This document shows positions 15,449 to 24,138 of a stretch of 33,488 bases of DNA, in pieces. Position 1 is the stretch's first letter. Every line of letters starts with the position of its first letter. The stretch is from Pseudomonadota bacterium. Its GTDB lineage: Bacteria > Myxococcota_A > Polyangia > Fen-1088. The DNA lies in NCBI GenBank assembly GCA_017881245.1, contig JADGRC010000103.1, positions 1-33,488 on the forward strand. The letters run 5' to 3'. A model generated the notes under the pieces. The model was not told the DNA's origin. It saw only the letters and a program-made list of their open reading frames with translations, and searched no databases. The position numbers and the translations under genes were made by a program.

Positions 15449-17344
15449 TCAGTCGCTGGACCGGCCGCCCGCGTACATGGCTTCGATGACGTCGCGGTAT
15501 TTGTCTATCACGACTTTTCGCTTCACCTTCAAACTGGGGGTCATTTCGCCGGCAGCTTCCGTGAAATCGGTGGACAGGAGCGTGAACTTCTTGATCGTCT
15601 CGTAGGGCGCCAGTTTGGCATTCACCTCCGTGATTGATTTCTCGACCTCTCCGCGCAGCGCATCATTGTGCCCGAGCCCGGCGCCGCCGGCGTCGCCGAA
15701 CCGTTTCACGGCCTCTTCTGACGGTGTCAGCAACGCCACGCAATACGGGCGATTGTCACCGTACACCACGGCCTGACTGACATGGGGTGACCGCGCCTTG
15801 ATCGCGTTTTCGATCGGTTGCGGCGCGACCTTTTTCCCCCCCGCGGTGACAATCAAATCTTTCTTTCGATCGGTTATCCGCAGGCAGCCGTCCTCCATCT
15901 GGCCTATGTCTCCCGAGTGGAACCAGCCCTCCGCATCCACGGATTCGGCCGTCGACGCCGGGTTGTTGTGATATCGCCGAAACACCGATGGGCCGCGCAT
16001 CAAGATCTCTCCGTCGCCCGCGAACTTCAACTCGACAACATCCAGCGCTGGGCCGACGGTTCCAAAACGAAAATGGTCCAGTCGGTTCAAAAACGCGGCC
16101 GCCATCGTTTCAGTCAAGCCGTATCCGTCAAGAATCAAGATGCCGGTGCCGTGAAAGAACCTGGCGATTTCCCCTGCCAACGGGGCACCACCCGACACCA
16201 GAAATCGACAGCGATCCAGGCCCAACTTGGCCCGCAGTTTCGAATACACCAGCTTGTCCGCGACCGCACGTTGCGCGGCCAGGGAAAACCCAAGCGACGG
16301 TTTTCCCTTCCCCGTGCCATTGGGTGCTGTTGCGGCCTCGGTCGTCCGGCGCGCCACGCCCAACGCCCAAGCGGCGATCTTGCGCTTGAATGGCGATCCC
16401 TGATTCAGCCCCGCTTGAACCGCCGAATAGAATTTCTCGAACACCCGTGGGACGGCCGCCATATATGTGGGGCGTGCCTCCAGGAGGTTCTCCCTCAACT
16501 TTGCAATCGATCCGGCGAACCATGTGACCAGCCCCGCCTGCACGGCGACCCAGGCGAGCTCACGCCCCAAAACATGCGCCATCGGCAGGAACAGGAGCTG
16601 CTCGTCGCTTTGAAACAGCGTCAAAGCCCGACACGCGGATGCGACGCCGGTCGTCAGGTTGCGGTGAGACAACTCCGCCCCCTTCGGCACGCCCGTGGTA
16701 CCCGACGTATAGATGATCGTGAACAAGGACTGGGAGTCGATGGCGTCGACACGTTCGGCGAGCGCCCCCGGGTTGACTGATTGCCAGGTTCGGCCCGACG
16801 CGCGCAGTTCCGACAACGAACAGACGTGCGCGTCACCCGCTGGGCGAACATCGGCCAACTTCACACACGTTCGTCCACGCGCGTCCGGTTTCTCTAGTTC
16901 CGCATCATCCACGATGTGAATCAAGGTCACGGGGACGGGCAACTGGGCACGCATAGCCAGAATTTTTTCGAGCTGAGAGGCATCTTCCACGATGACGACG
17001 CGTGCCCCCGAGTCGTTGACGATGAACGCGCACTGTTCGGGTGTGTTCGACGCGTAGATCGGCACCGGGACCCCACCACACAAAAGGATTGCGACGTCGC
17101 ACAGCATCCACTCGACGCGCGTTTGCGACAAGATGCAGACCCGATCCCCAGGCATGACGCCGATGGCTCCCAAGCCCGCCGCGATTTCGCGGGCGGCCGC
17201 GTCCGCTTCGATCCACGTCTGCGCCCGCCAAACACCGGCTTCCTTGTACTTGAACGCCGTGCCAGCGCCGCTGTCGGCCACTCGCCGTGTCCACAGATCC
17301 ACCGCATTGGCTGCTTCTCGTCCGAGTTCGCCGCTCGCGCTCAT
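15449..17344 (-). CDS. Long-chain acyl-CoA synthetase (AMP-binding)
   Basis: A 631-residue ANL-superfamily enzyme that activates fatty acids to acyl-CoA through an acyl-adenylate. The P-loop motif YTSGTTGVPKGAELSHRN is at residues 212-229, DGYGLTETMA is the adenine-binding motif, and HSGDIGQMEDGCLRITDRKKDLIVTAGGK carries the hinge and catalytic C-terminal region. It looks like the FAA1/FadD15 type. No transmembrane segment is evident. It converges with the OmpA gene and is divergent from the ABC1 kinase with only 46 bp between start codons. Substrate chain length cannot be read from the sequence. Confidence 0.93.
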   Translation of the reverse strand: MSASGELGREAANAVDLWTRRVADSGAGTAFKYKEAGVWRAQTWIEADAAAREIAAGLGAIGVMPGDRVCILSQTRVEWMLCDVAILLCGGVPVPIYASNTPEQCAFIVNDSGARVVIVEDASQLEKILAMRAQLPVPVTLIHIVDDAELEKPDARGRTCVKLADVRPAGDAHVCSLSELRASGRTWQSVNPGALAERVDAIDSQSLFTIIYTSGTTGVPKGAELSHRNLTTGVASACRALTLFQSDEQLLFLPMAHVLGRELAWVAVQAGLVTWFAGSIAKLRENLLEARPTYMAAVPRVFEKFYSAVQAGLNQGSPFKRKIAAWALGVARRTTEAATAPNGTGKGKPSLGFSLAAQRAVADKLVYSKLRAKLGLDRCRFLVSGGAPLAGEIARFFHGTGILILDGYGLTETMAAAFLNRLDHFRFGTVGPALDVVELKFAGDGEILMRGPSVFRRYHNNPASTAESVDAEGWFHSGDIGQMEDGCLRITDRKKDLIVTAGGKKVAPQPIENAIKARSPHVSQAVVYGDNRPYCVALLTPSEEAVKRFGDAGGAGLGHNDALRGEVEKSITEVNAKLAPYETIKKFTLLSTDFTEAAGEMTPSLKVKRKVVIDKYRDVIEAMYAGGRSSD

Positions 17345-17351
17345 CGACCAG

Positions 17352-17384
17352 ATAATAGTCGGGCTCGCCCGCTCTTGCTAAGAT
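17352..17384. promoter_or_regulatory. Overlapping divergent promoter candidates in a 46-bp gap
   Basis: Minus strand: TTAGCA (17376-17381), 18 nt, TATTAT (17352-17357), ending 7 nt before the acyl-CoA synthetase ATG. Plus strand: TAAGAT (17379-17384), 6 nt before the ABC1-kinase GTG, with only a weak -35. Both would give leaderless transcripts, and the elements overlap. Confidence 0.35.
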
Positions 17385-17390
17385 CCGACC

Positions 17391-18722
17391 GTGATGGTGC
17401 CGGGGCCGAAAGCTTTACGCCGACCGCCGTCGCGCATGCCCCTTCTCCGGCGCGCTATCGCGATAGGGCTATTGCTGGTCAAATACGCGATCCGGTGGTG
17501 GATAAGATGGATCGTCCTTCTGGCAGGATTCGCAGGACGAGCGCGTCGCAAGGCTTGGTTTGGCCAGGTCGTTCTGGACTTGTTCCGTGAGCTCGGCGCG
17601 ACCTTCGTCAAGGTCGGCCAAATCATGAGCACGCGTCCGGATCTGGTCCCCGAGCACATTTTCCAGGCGCTGCAGCACCTGCAGGATGACGTGGGGCCGT
17701 TCCCATTCGACGAAGCCGTCGGAATCATCGAGCAAGATTTTGGACGTCCTGTCAGGGAGTTGTTCACCGAGCTGGCGCCCGTTCCGATCGCGTCGGCCTC
17801 TGTCTCGCAGGTCCACAAGGCGCGTCTGCCCGACGGCCGGGTCGTGGCGGTCAAGATTCGGCGGCCGAATGTCATCGAGCTGTGCACCTTCGATCTGGCC
17901 GTGATGCGGATCGGCGCGCGGTTGATCCAAACAATCCCGTCGATTCGAAACCTGTCGCCCGTCGCCATGGTGGATGAGTTCGGTCGTGCCGTTTTTGCTC
18001 AGTTGGACTTCACGATCGAAGCGCGCAACAACCGCCGATTTCACCAGAATTTCGCCGACAACGACCGCGTGCTCTTCCCCACCTTGGTCGGATCCCTGTG
18101 CAGTGAGCGGGTGCTCACCATGAGTTTCATCGAGGGCGCAAAAATCCTGGACGCGGGGCAGTCTCGATTCGATCCGAAGAAGATCGCCCGGCTGGGCTTG
18201 AACGTCCTCTTAAAGATGATTTTCACCGATGGATTCGTTCACGCGGATCTTCATCCCGGGAATATCTTCATCACTTCCGACGAGAAGATCGCGCTTGTGG
18301 ATTTGGGATTGGTCGGAGAGCTGGACGACGTTCACCGTCGTAATTTCGGCCGTTTCTTCGCCGCCTGGGCTCAGCGCGACGGTGACACCATGGCGCATCT
18401 CATGTACGAGATGTCCGCAAGCGCGGGCATGCCCCGCGACCCGATGGCGTTCGAACGGTATCGGGCCGGCGTGATCGTGTTTGTGGGGCGCTACTGGGGA
18501 CAACGTCTCGGCGAGGTTCGGGTGGGCAAGGTCCTGCTCGATCTCCTGGTCTTGTTGCGGCGTCACGGCATCCGGGTGAATCCGACCTTTACCATTGTCA
18601 ATATCGCCATCGCCGTCACCGAAGGAATCGGAAAGCAACTGGACCCCGATCTCGATCTGATGGAGGAAGCTCTTCCCTACTTCTTGGCTCACCCCGTGGA
18701 GGCCGCCCGGCAGACTTCGTGA
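17391..18722 (+). CDS. ABC1/AarF/UbiB-family atypical kinase
   Basis: A 443-residue protein of the UbiB/ADCK family, linked to ubiquinone or isoprenoid lipid metabolism. Signature features are FVKVGQIMSTRPDLVP (KxGQ motif, residues 74-77), the Ala-rich loop replacement IASASVSQVHKARL, VVAVKIRRP, the catalytic FVHADLHPGN and the metal motif ALVDLGLVGEL, with DLG in place of DFG. A hydrophobic stretch (about residues 22-47) may anchor the N-terminus. Start is the GTG at 17391 or the ATG at 17394. It lacks the two C-terminal transmembrane helices of E. coli UbiB. Context gives no pathway hint. Confidence 0.92.
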   Translation: MMVPGPKALRRPPSRMPLLRRAIAIGLLLVKYAIRWWIRWIVLLAGFAGRARRKAWFGQVVLDLFRELGATFVKVGQIMSTRPDLVPEHIFQALQHLQDDVGPFPFDEAVGIIEQDFGRPVRELFTELAPVPIASASVSQVHKARLPDGRVVAVKIRRPNVIELCTFDLAVMRIGARLIQTIPSIRNLSPVAMVDEFGRAVFAQLDFTIEARNNRRFHQNFADNDRVLFPTLVGSLCSERVLTMSFIEGAKILDAGQSRFDPKKIARLGLNVLLKMIFTDGFVHADLHPGNIFITSDEKIALVDLGLVGELDDVHRRNFGRFFAAWAQRDGDTMAHLMYEMSASAGMPRDPMAFERYRAGVIVFVGRYWGQRLGEVRVGKVLLDLLVLLRRHGIRVNPTFTIVNIAIAVTEGIGKQLDPDLDLMEEALPYFLAHPVEAARQTS

Positions 18723-18778
18723 TCCAGGTCTCACCGCCGCCGCGACTTTTTCTTCCGATTTTCTTGCGAACCTTGTGC

Positions 18779-18808
18779 TTGAACCGAGACCGTAAACCCG
18801 CGTAATAT
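18779..18808 (+). promoter_or_regulatory. Candidate promoter for the kinase operon
   Basis: TTGAAC (18779-18784), an 18-nt spacer and TAATAT (18803-18808) lie 35 nt before the kinase start. A good match to sigma-70 hexamers. Confidence 0.5.
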
Positions 18809-18828
18809 CCGGCATCGAGACCACGTCT

Positions 18829-18849
18829 ATGACACTGGAGTCGTGGTGA
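18829..18849 (+). CDS. Possible 6-codon leader ORF overlapping the kinase start
   Basis: An ATG at 18829 opens M-T-L-E-S-W followed by TGA at 18847-18849, which overlaps the two possible GTG starts of the kinase (18843, 18846). The kinase Shine-Dalgarno (GGAG 18837-18840) lies inside it. It has no visible SD of its own, so it may be chance. Confidence 0.2.
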   Translation: MTLESW

Positions 18850-20747
18850 TTACCGAGCACACCCGCGTTCCACCCCGCTACCGCCTTCTGGAGGAGGTCG
18901 GTCGGGGCGGCATGGCGATTGTGTATCGCGCGCGGGACGAGAGCCTGAACCGAGAAGTGGCGGTGAAAGTTCTCCACCAGCACCTCTGGTCCGAACCGGA
19001 TTCCAAGGCGCGCCTGCAACGCGAGGCCCAGGCCGTCGCCAAGCTGAAACACGACAACATCCTCGAGATCTTTGACTACTCCGGCATCGACTCTGAAAGC
19101 GCCTATATCGTTACCGAATTCATCGAGGGACAGACGCTGAAACAGTTTCTCGGCAAGCGCCCCATCAAACATCCGGAAGTCGCGGCCTTGATCGCGGTCG
19201 AACTGGCGGGCGCGCTGGCCCACGCCCACGGGCTGGGAATCATCCACCGTGACATCAAGCCCGAGAACGTGATGATTCGGAACGACGGCCTGTTGAAGCT
19301 GATGGACTTCGGAATCGCCCAGGTGTTGGACCTGGAACGGATGACGGTCACCGGCCAACTTTTGGGATCGCCCGCCTACATGGCCCCGGAGCTCATCGAA
19401 GGCCGGCCGTTGGATCTTCGAACCGACGTATTTTCCGTGGGCATCCTGCTCTATCAGATAGCAACCGGGAGCCTGCCATTTTCGGGGAAGAATCCCCACG
19501 AGGTCTTACGGCGGATTTCGGATGGACGCTTCGCCGACGCCCGAGGGCTCAATCGTCTGTGCGGCGCGGGACTGTGTCGAATCATGGCGCGGGCACTGGC
19601 CCGTGATCCCGCCGATCGCTACCCGCAGATGACCGCGTTGGCCGGGGACTTGCTCGCCGACTTGACCGAGGCGGGTCTGGGCGAAACGCGAGGTGAGTTG
19701 CACGCATTCTTCGCCGATCCCGATGCCTACGAGAAGGCGTTGCCCGCGCGAATGACACCGGCCCTGACCGCGAGCGCCCAACGGCATTTGACCGCGCGGG
19801 CACCCGGTCGAGCCATCGAATCCTGGAACCGCGTGCTGGCCTACGCGCCCAACGATGCGGAAGTGTTGGCCGCCCTCAAGCGCATGCAAGGGCGTGATCG
19901 ATTGCGCGCGATGGGCCGTTATGCGGCGATCGGTGGCTGCGCTCTCCTACTGCTCTTCGGAGTCGTCCTCGGCCTCATTCATGCGCGGTCGCGCCAGCGC
20001 GTCCCGCAAGGTACCACCTCGGTGGTGCGCGCCAACGCGGAATCACGGGCTCCCGCGTCCGCCAAGGCCATGCTCCCCGCCGAGTCGGGACCGCGGCCCC
20101 CTGGGGCCGTCGCGGGCCTTGGCGTGTCCTCGCGGACGCCGGCCTTAGGCCGTCCAATCCGATCACGGTCCCCGGGAGGCAGCGAACGCGTAGGCACGGA
20201 GGATCCCACCAATGAAGGTGACTCCGCGAACAAGTCCCCCTCCTTGCCCGCCGCGATTCCCGTTCGCACCTTCACCCTCGGGCCAACGCCGCAAAACGTC
20301 GACGTCTACTTGGACGGCGAGCGCCAGTTTTCTTACGACACGGATCACCGAACCCTTGCCGTGCCCTGGACCGGCAATCACATCGTCGAGTTTCGCAGCC
20401 CCGCGGGTTGTTGTTTCGTCGAGCGTGTCGAAGTTGGACCGGACAGGCCGGACCCGCCGGATAACATCATCGCGCGCCAGCTGAAATGGAAGCCGGCGCG
20501 TTTGGTGGTCATGACGGTGCCCGCAGCGGTGAAGGCCCGCGTCATGGTGCGCGATCCCGCGCACCTGGGTCACGGGACGGTGGTCGAGCCAGGGGAGGAA
20601 GCCAACATTCCATTCTTCTCGACGGACGAGGGACAAAAGGAGATCGACGTTTCCGTCGATTCCGATCGCGGCTTCGTCGCGGAACGGGTCGTCGTTCGGG
20701 CGGGGGAACGTAAATCCGTCGAGCTCACACTGGGCACGAACCCATGA
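18843..20747 (+). CDS. Membrane Ser/Thr protein kinase with C-terminal extracytoplasmic region
   Basis: A 634-residue Hanks-type (PknB-like) kinase. The kinase domain covers about residues 13-275: glycine loop GRGGMA, invariant Lys (about 42, VAVKVL), HRD (135-137, IIHRDIKPENVM), DFG (155-157) and APE (181-183), all intact. A helical segment (305-350) is TPR-like. A single transmembrane helix spans about 359-380, then a Pro/Arg/Ser-rich linker and a beta-rich C-terminus (about 475-634), possibly PEGA-like, outside the cytoplasm. Starts: GTG 18843 or 18846; GGAG spacing favours 18846. Its TGA overlaps the next ATG, and an FHA-sigma-54 activator follows. I infer that it phosphorylates partners in this cluster. 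Confidence 0.94.
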   Translation: MVITEHTRVPPRYRLLEEVGRGGMAIVYRARDESLNREVAVKVLHQHLWSEPDSKARLQREAQAVAKLKHDNILEIFDYSGIDSESAYIVTEFIEGQTLKQFLGKRPIKHPEVAALIAVELAGALAHAHGLGIIHRDIKPENVMIRNDGLLKLMDFGIAQVLDLERMTVTGQLLGSPAYMAPELIEGRPLDLRTDVFSVGILLYQIATGSLPFSGKNPHEVLRRISDGRFADARGLNRLCGAGLCRIMARALARDPADRYPQMTALAGDLLADLTEAGLGETRGELHAFFADPDAYEKALPARMTPALTASAQRHLTARAPGRAIESWNRVLAYAPNDAEVLAALKRMQGRDRLRAMGRYAAIGGCALLLLFGVVLGLIHARSRQRVPQGTTSVVRANAESRAPASAKAMLPAESGPRPPGAVAGLGVSSRTPALGRPIRSRSPGGSERVGTEDPTNEGDSANKSPSLPAAIPVRTFTLGPTPQNVDVYLDGERQFSYDTDHRTLAVPWTGNHIVEFRSPAGCCFVERVEVGPDRPDPPDNIIARQLKWKPARLVVMTVPAAVKARVMVRDPAHLGHGTVVEPGEEANIPFFSTDEGQKEIDVSVDSDRGFVAERVVVRAGERKSVELTLGTNP

Positions 20748-21643
20748 TGGGGTTCGCGATTTCCGCGCCCGCCCTGGTGATAGCCGCGCTGGCCGTGGTG
20801 GGGCCGAGTGAAGAGTTTCAGCGCGGTCGCACCGCCTTCCTCCGGGGCGAGTATCAGCGCGCCATCAACACGATTCAGCCTCTGCTGTACCCGGACCTCC
20901 GCCTGGAATCCGAAGATGAGGTGATTCAAGCGCACCGGCTGCTGGGGGTGGCTTACCTGTTCGAAAAGCAGCCCGAGATGGCTCGCAAGGAGTTTCGCAA
21001 GTTGCTCGAATTTGATCCGGACTTTCGGTTCGATCCGCTGCTCGATCCGCCCCGCGTGGTCGATTTTTTCAACGAGGTCATGCGGGAACAGAAAAGCGAG
21101 CTGAATGACATAGATGTCCGCCTGAAGAAGCGCGAAGCCGCCTTGGCCCGCCGTAAGGTGCAAATCCTCGAGCGGCGAATAGAACGTCGTTCCTTTGGGT
21201 TGAACTTCGTCCCCTTTGGGGTCGGCCAGTTCCAGAACCAGCAACAGCGTAAGGGATGGGCGTTCCTGGGCGTCGAAGCCGCGCTCGCCGTGACATCCAT
21301 CGGCGCGTTCGTCGTCAATTTCGGCAGTTACGGGGTCAGGCCTTTTCGCGCCTGCTTGGACATGCCCCTGCCTCATCCCGATGGATCGGCGGGGACGTGC
21401 GCTCCCGATCGCATTGTCCATTCCGACGAGAACCTGTCCCGAGACCTGACGCGAGTTCAGGTTGCAAGCGGTGGACTCTTTTTCGCCGTGGCGCTCTGGG
21501 GCGTGGTCGACGCCATTCGTAACTTTCAAGGTGAAGTCACGATCGGGGAAACCTTGGCCGAACCGCCGCCCACGACCAGCCTCAGGCTGGGCCCGATCCT
21601 GACCCCCCTGGCCGAGGGCGCGGCACTGACCCTCACGTTCTAG
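20744..21643 (+). CDS. Membrane protein with TPR-like N-terminus, unknown function
   Basis: A 299-residue protein I do not recognise by name. The N-terminus is hydrophobic (a signal peptide or anchor), followed by helix pairs (FQRGRTAFLRGEYQRAINTI, then HRLLGVAYLFEKQPEMARK) that look like TPR units. Next comes a charged helix (about residues 110-145), then VPFGVGQFQNQQQRKGW, reminiscent of the P-G-x-G-Q-x-Y-N turn of DUF5683-type membrane proteins, then two hydrophobic stretches. The ATG overlaps the kinase stop (ATGA), so it is probably translated with the kinase. It may be a partner or scaffold of the kinase; this is inference from position only. Confidence 0.8.
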   Translation: MMGFAISAPALVIAALAVVGPSEEFQRGRTAFLRGEYQRAINTIQPLLYPDLRLESEDEVIQAHRLLGVAYLFEKQPEMARKEFRKLLEFDPDFRFDPLLDPPRVVDFFNEVMREQKSELNDIDVRLKKREAALARRKVQILERRIERRSFGLNFVPFGVGQFQNQQQRKGWAFLGVEAALAVTSIGAFVVNFGSYGVRPFRACLDMPLPHPDGSAGTCAPDRIVHSDENLSRDLTRVQVASGGLFFAVALWGVVDAIRNFQGEVTIGETLAEPPPTTSLRLGPILTPLAEGAALTLTF

Positions 21644-21679
21644 GATTTCCGTCCCCGCCCGCCCTGGAGACCAAAACCG

Positions 21680-23488
21680 ATGGCCACGCTTAGGATGCAA
21701 GTCCCCGGAAAAGGGGTCCGCGTCTATCACATCTACAAGAAGATCACCTCGCTCGGACGGAGCGACGAAGTGGATGTCGTGTTGCCCGATCCCGGGCTCG
21801 CGGAGAGTCACGCCTTCATTCACTTCGACGGGCGCGACTTCAACATCTCCACCACCGAGCGGGACGCCGAGCTCTTCGTCAACGGGCGTAAGCGCAACAA
21901 GCATCGCCTGACCCACGAGGACCGAATTCGCCTGGGCATCATCGAGCTGGAGTTCTCCCTTTACGACGAGCCGGTGACGGACGAGACGGCTGCACGCACG
22001 CTGGCCGAGCTGAATTCGTACAAGAAGCTGTTTGAGTTCTCTCAGAAACTCATGGAGAAGTACGAGCTGCCGGTGCTGTTGGACACGTTGCTCGACGTCG
22101 TGATCCAGGTGACGAACGCCGACAAGGGTTTCATCGTCCTGGTGGAATCGGGCGAGCCCGTAGTCAAGGTGGCCCGAAATCTTCGTCACGAGACCATCAG
22201 CGACGCGGTCAGCCACCTGTCGGATTCGATCATGGCTCGCGTGATGAAAAGTCGCACGCCACTGATCATTTCGGACGCCCTCAGCGACGCCGAATTCAAG
22301 AATTCCTTGTCCGTGGTGAACCTGAGACTGACCTCCGTCCTGTGCGTGCCGATGCTGGAACGCGGGAACACGCTTGGCCTCATCTACGTCGGTAACGACA
22401 ACGTCGCCCAGCTGTTCGACGAAACCCACCTGGAGGTCTTGACGATCTTCGCTGCCCAGGCCGCGCTGCTGATTCGGAACGCGCTCTTGGTGAACGAGTT
22501 GCAGCTCGACAACAGGACGCTCCACGAGCGCATCGAACAGATCCGGTTCGGTGAGATTCTTGGCTCATCGCCCCCGATGCAGGAGGTCTTCCGCAAGGTC
22601 CAGAAGGTGGCGGCGACGGACATTTCGGTGCTGATCACGGGGGAGACGGGTACGGGCAAGGAGCTGATTGCCCGGGAGATCCACGTTCGGTCGGCTCGCG
22701 CGAAAGGCCCTTTCGTCACCATCAACTGCGGCGCGATTCCCGAGAATCTCTTGGAATCCGAACTATTCGGTCACGCCCGTGGCGCGTTCACGGGCGCGGT
22801 GGCGAACAAGGCGGGCCGCTTCCAATCCGCGAACGGGGGGACTCTGTTCTTGGACGAGATCGGCGAGATGCCACTGGCCTTGCAGGTCAAGTTGCTGCGG
22901 GCTCTGCAAGAGCGGGTCGTGACTCGCGTCGGCGACACGCACGCGGAGCCGATCGACATTCGCGTGCTGACGGCGACCAATCGCGATCTGGACGTCGAGA
23001 TCAAAGCCGGGCGATTCCGCGAGGATCTCTACTACCGACTGAACGTGGTGCATATCATCCTGCCACCCTTGCGCGATCGCGGTGACGACATCGTCGTTCT
23101 GGCCCGCTACATGGTCGGGCGTTATTCGCCCGAATATGGCGCGAAGGTGCGGGGCCTGACCCCGCAGGCCGTGGCGGCGATCCGGCGCCACCGCTGGCCC
23201 GGCAACATCCGCGAACTTGAGAATCGTTTGAAGAAGGCGGTGGTGCTGGCCGACAAGACGCTCCTTGGCCCCGAGGATTTGGACCTGCAGCCCGAGGATT
23301 TGCCCGCCGTACTGCCGCTGAACGAAGCCAAGGACAAGTTCCAGCGCGACTACATCAACGAGATTCTGGCCCTAAACAATGGCAACCGAACCAAGACCGC
23401 CCGAGACCTGGGCGTCGATCCGCGCACAATATTCAGGCATCTGGAACGGGACGAGGTTGGGGAATCGAGCGGCGACGAGGACCCCTGA
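21680..23488 (+). CDS. Sigma-54 activator with FHA and GAF domains
   Basis: A 602-residue bacterial enhancer-binding protein. Order: FHA domain (about residues 20-95; [11 protein letters not shown] and SHAFIHF), GAF domain (about 115-270), AAA+ domain (about 290-530) and Fis-type HTH (about 555-592). The AAA+ domain has Walker A GETGTGKE (321-328), an intact GAFTGA loop (368-373) for sigma-54 contact, and Walker [12 protein letters not shown] domains read phosphothreonine, so a Ser/Thr kinase is the expected input, and one lies two genes upstream. GAF may sense a small molecule. FHA-type sigma-54 activators are known as largely a myxobacterial feature. GGAG is 12 nt before the ATG. Confidence 0.96.
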   Translation: MATLRMQVPGKGVRVYHIYKKITSLGRSDEVDVVLPDPGLAESHAFIHFDGRDFNISTTERDAELFVNGRKRNKHRLTHEDRIRLGIIELEFSLYDEPVTDETAARTLAELNSYKKLFEFSQKLMEKYELPVLLDTLLDVVIQVTNADKGFIVLVESGEPVVKVARNLRHETISDAVSHLSDSIMARVMKSRTPLIISDALSDAEFKNSLSVVNLRLTSVLCVPMLERGNTLGLIYVGNDNVAQLFDETHLEVLTIFAAQAALLIRNALLVNELQLDNRTLHERIEQIRFGEILGSSPPMQEVFRKVQKVAATDISVLITGETGTGKELIAREIHVRSARAKGPFVTINCGAIPENLLESELFGHARGAFTGAVANKAGRFQSANGGTLFLDEIGEMPLALQVKLLRALQERVVTRVGDTHAEPIDIRVLTATNRDLDVEIKAGRFREDLYYRLNVVHIILPPLRDRGDDIVVLARYMVGRYSPEYGAKVRGLTPQAVAAIRRHRWPGNIRELENRLKKAVVLADKTLLGPEDLDLQPEDLPAVLPLNEAKDKFQRDYINEILALNNGNRTKTARDLGVDPRTIFRHLERDEVGESSGDEDP

Positions 23489-23586
23489 TCATTTCTGCGC
23501 AGTAAGATGGGAGCGGCGTGACAAGAATGTCCGACTTGGTGGGATGGAATTTCAAGAAATCGCAATTATTTCAGCTACACTCGAAC

Positions 23587-24138
23587 ATGGTCCAAATATT
23601 GCTTAGATGGACGATTTGGGCCATATTCACTCCTCTGATCGCCTGTGTTCTTCCCGTGGCCCCGGATTTTCAGGATCCATTGAAGGCTCCAAACTACTAT
23701 CCGTACTTCCAGGATACGGCTCCCTTCCAGCAACGTACGTTCAGTCCCGCCGGGCAACCGGTGCGGGTGACCGTGTCCGTGGGGGACCAGAATCTGGGCG
23801 ACACGTTGTACGTGCGGTGGGTCTCCGATTATCCGATATACGTGCAAAACAGCACGAAGGTCCTGCGTGACTCGATCGACGGTCGTGGAATGCCCTACCC
23901 GCCCGCCAGCACCGCGGAGACCGAGATCAGGCCTCCGTTCGACTACGACGTGGACTGCCTGAACTTCGCGCCGGGCGAACAGCAACACCGCGTCGTCATC
24001 ATCGTTTCGGATCGTCCGTTCTTGATGCCGACCACCTTCAGTGGCGATCTTCGCTACAACTTGGTCGGTACCCGCCCGGATGGTTTTCCGATTACGTACC
24101 CGATCATGACGGGCTGGAACGTCGTATGTCCTCCGTAG
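23587..24138 (+). CDS. Putative lipoprotein of unknown function
   Basis: I do not recognise this family. From the ATG at 23587 the protein has a classic lipoprotein signal: a short n-region, LLRWTIWAIF, then PLIAC with the Cys at about residue 20. The mature part (about 164 residues) is beta-rich, with Pro and Tyr runs (NYYPYF) and two further Cys residues (VDCLNF, VVCPP), which could form a disulfide. A GTG at 23518 (with a nearby GGGAG) would add 23 residues before the signal and seems less likely. The next lipoprotein gene overlaps its 3' end by 13 nt, so the two are probably made together. Confidence 0.7.
   Translation: MVQILLRWTIWAIFTPLIACVLPVAPDFQDPLKAPNYYPYFQDTAPFQQRTFSPAGQPVRVTVSVGDQNLGDTLYVRWVSDYPIYVQNSTKVLRDSIDGRGMPYPPASTAETEIRPPFDYDVDCLNFAPGEQQHRVVIIVSDRPFLMPTTFSGDLRYNLVGTRPDGFPITYPIMTGWNVVCPP

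Noticed and set aside
18210-19499. 429-codon minus-strand open frame across the ABC1-kinase/Ser-Thr-kinase boundary
   Set aside because: Crosses two well-supported plus-strand genes; no domain, SD or promoter of its own.
20570-22525. 651-codon minus-strand open frame over the signalling cluster
   Set aside because: Antisense to three coding regions; long only because of high GC codon bias.
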